Of a stretch of DNA of 64,000 nucleotides, positions 63,601 to 64,000 are shown one piece after another. The stretch is from the NCBI RefSeq assembly GCF_012584445.1, contig NZ_JABAHI010000008.1, positions 1,470,937 through 1,534,936 on the forward strand, written 5' to 3'. A model generated the notes under the pieces. That model searched no databases. It was not told where the DNA came from and was given only the letters and a program-made list of their open reading frames with translations. Each line of letters opens with the position of its first letter. The stretch's first letter is position 1. Origin of the DNA: Olsenella sp. KGMB02461. GTDB lineage: Bacteria; Actinomycetota; Coriobacteriia; Coriobacteriales; Atopobiaceae. The translations under genes and the position numbers were made by a program.

Positions 63601-64000
63601 CTCTCTGACCATCAACAAGCGCGCCGTCACCCTCACCTCCGCCAACCTCGACAAGGAGTACGACGGCACCGCTCTCACCAACGGCGAGGCCAAGCTGGCT
63701 GTCGAGACCGGCTGGGCCGACGGCCAGGGCGCCACCTACACCTTCACTGGTTCTCAGACCCTGGTGGGCTTCTCTGCCAACGCCTTCAGCTACACGCTGA
63801 ACGCCAATACCGACGAGAGCAACTACACCATCTCTAAGTCCGAGGGCACCCTCACGGTGAACAACCGTGATGCCAAGTACGAGGTAGAGGTCACTGCCAA
63901 CTCCACCACCGCCACCTACGACGGCACTGAGAAGACCGCCTCTGGCTTCGTGGGCGAGACCGAGCAGGGCATCCCTGTGACCGCCAACGGCCAGGCCTAC
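60650..64000 (+). CDS. giant secreted repeat protein/adhesin, 5' part (runs off the window)
   Basis: 1117 codons visible and open at the window end. ATG 60650 has GGAAGGAAGG upstream; ATG 60602 and a CTG at 60527 are in-frame alternatives. A signal peptide (KILTMVMSVILVTSTIS, then TDALAFA) is followed by a Glu/Ala-rich stalk (about 130-210), unique beta-rich domains (about 230-650), two InlB B-repeat/Listeria-Bacteroides repeats (each ending in YVAQW or YEAQW; for example RKGYVFAGWKLG), then MBG-like repeats with ATYDGTEKT and LDKEYDGTALTN. The last unit restarts at 63875 as an exact copy of 63332. Surface adhesion is inferred; a wall anchor would lie outside the window. Confidence 0.9.
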   Translation, partial: MSKDIWTFKDTLAGKILTMVMSVILVTSTISTDALAFALNNPDADAAPVADVADSTKVAFEISEGASVEVKGADGQPVAVKNGDMVEAPSHEALTFAPAAEKGYTLESVTLGDKALEAKEDGKYEIAADDMAGDPLTVKVKAQAEVEAVPEEAPAEEEPAAEKAPAEEEEPAAEEAADPADAVAPEEAKTVEQTNETAPEDSLFKSTSVLASMNEMVSTAEEVQQFHPVTVEGAGDTKEVSVGLGSINAETAPKIAGYDFVHARLNGTEVNGLYFDKENGKLYVTVAGSAVGGTVITDSKDIVFTYAAHKETYNIDYKITLDGADGSQYGQFAGPKTVVAGNTYRFSFLPNMGYAIKSVTVNGKTIQASQGEYEVNDCESNQSVVIALSKATAGNFIYTADTSNTQFIYGSTTKNPGSESRVGYKPAESVSFVLRTSHQWSSKEKALNKLVLSINGVEYSIQTLSGNETKKETKLSNGITATIESDGTQALQCNTSACRSWHTQYRYKVTLTAPNNSLISGDIYLSTNSKDKENKEVWATELTGVEPLYAYNNGFTAEKDRLNPEKHVFLTRGNDDVYLYVKVKDGYDPSTLKLVVKENGTEKSYSLSVIPNWGMHGESTAKEKGATHYFVIPSSNRSTDIRVSVTAQKYVDKYSVAYDLNQGTGSFAPINSLQLNSQFTLSSEIPTRKGYVFAGWKLGDGVYTPGDTFNLTEALAGKAKEISANNYQLTYVAQWTETKLATVAPYKIQVKFEQADGSLKDGVTLAEFGVIGKEAFVHAGPLVEKLTSDNSLPTDWATEYDSAPTCSSVTVKEDGSSVLEVVFHRHRYTVTYTDGVVNDVVFEDEVHKDLKRGVETPAYQGKTPTREDFFFTGWSPKPTDTVTKDVTYEAQWEHKYEVEVTANSTTATYDGTEKTASGFVGETEQGIPVTANGQAYYVTGLASSAAGTNVADSKTTIPVEGTAVVKDAAGNVVTDQFKVKVTEGSLTINKRAVTLTSANLDKEYDGTALTNGEAKLAVETGWADGQGATYTFTGSQTLVGFSANAFSYTLNANTDESNYTISKSEGTLTVNNRDAKYEVEVTANSTTATYDGTEKTASGFVGETEQGIPVTANGQAY
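63332..64000 (+). repeat. 543-bp tandem repeat in the adhesin gene
   Basis: The DNA from 63875 to 64000 is identical to 63332-63457 over all 126 visible bases, giving a 543-bp (181-codon) period. GC-rich, unlike the preceding 2 kb of the same gene. Confidence 0.92.

Overview
The window reads as a piece of the chromosome of a high-GC, anaerobic, Gram-positive gut or oral actinobacterium, most likely class Coriobacteriia (an Olsenella/Atopobiaceae-like organism). That placement is an inference. It rests on strong GC bias at third codon positions, a full-length pyruvate:ferredoxin oxidoreductase, glycyl-radical and PTS sugar metabolism, an NRAMP protein of the magnesium-type (NRMT) variant known from Eggerthella, and very large repeat-built surface proteins. 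No rRNA, tRNA, CRISPR array, integrase or transposase was recognised.

Layout. 1-2.2 kb: a DUF559-like nuclease gene between two copies of a palindromic TACTTAGTAGG repeat. 2.2-9.0 kb: putrescine carbamoyltransferase with its antiporter, then nifJ. 9.4-16 kb: a 59-aa acidic protein, a YitT-type membrane protein, and two C69 dipeptidases facing apart, one cytosolic and one secreted with cell-wall-binding repeats. 16-20.5 kb: a queT / glycosyltransferase / LytS / LytT run. 20.6-32 kb: housekeeping and envelope genes (metallophosphoesterase, PAP2, thioredoxin, pgi, a lone cyanophycin-synthetase N-domain protein, YtxH, PRC-barrel, polysaccharide deacetylase, GntR). 32-38 kb: a divergent ketodeoxygluconate/hexuronate locus (eda-kdgK facing kduD, a 2-hydroxyacid dehydrogenase, an OFA-type carrier) and a HIT protein.

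38.0-42.1 kb is the most unusual part: an AT-richer island bounded by a near-perfect 91-bp direct repeat of the HIT gene's 3' end. It encodes an MFS exporter, an MccB-like ThiF/E1 adenylating enzyme, a previously unlisted 20-residue peptide followed by a strong hairpin, a SAM methyltransferase and a divergent ArsR regulator. The architecture matches microcin-C or pantocin-type ribosomal peptide clusters, but the peptide does not end in the Asn typical of MccA. I regard it as the best candidate for an undescribed system.

42.6-50.5 kb: a secreted-protein gene frameshifted at a GA tract, then a DeoR regulator and a sugar operon (ascorbate-type PTS IIA, IIC with an in-frame amber codon, IIB, split transketolase, deoC, transaldolase-like aldolase). 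50.7-53.9 kb: an NRMT-like transporter and a PRC/MgtE_N/CBS membrane protein behind a possibly structured leader. 54.4-59.9 kb: DeoR, a glycyl radical enzyme, its activase and an FsaA-like aldolase, the same gene set as E. coli ybiW-ybiY-fsaA. 60-64 kb: an AT-rich leader and the 5' part of a giant repeat adhesin that runs off the window.

Short dispersed repeats are plentiful between genes: a GCCGAGAAACCC 12-mer, a CACTGGGGTTTT palindrome, a composite ACGTGAATTCACGT palindrome element present in two inverted copies, and GCTTGCTCACAAGC arms.
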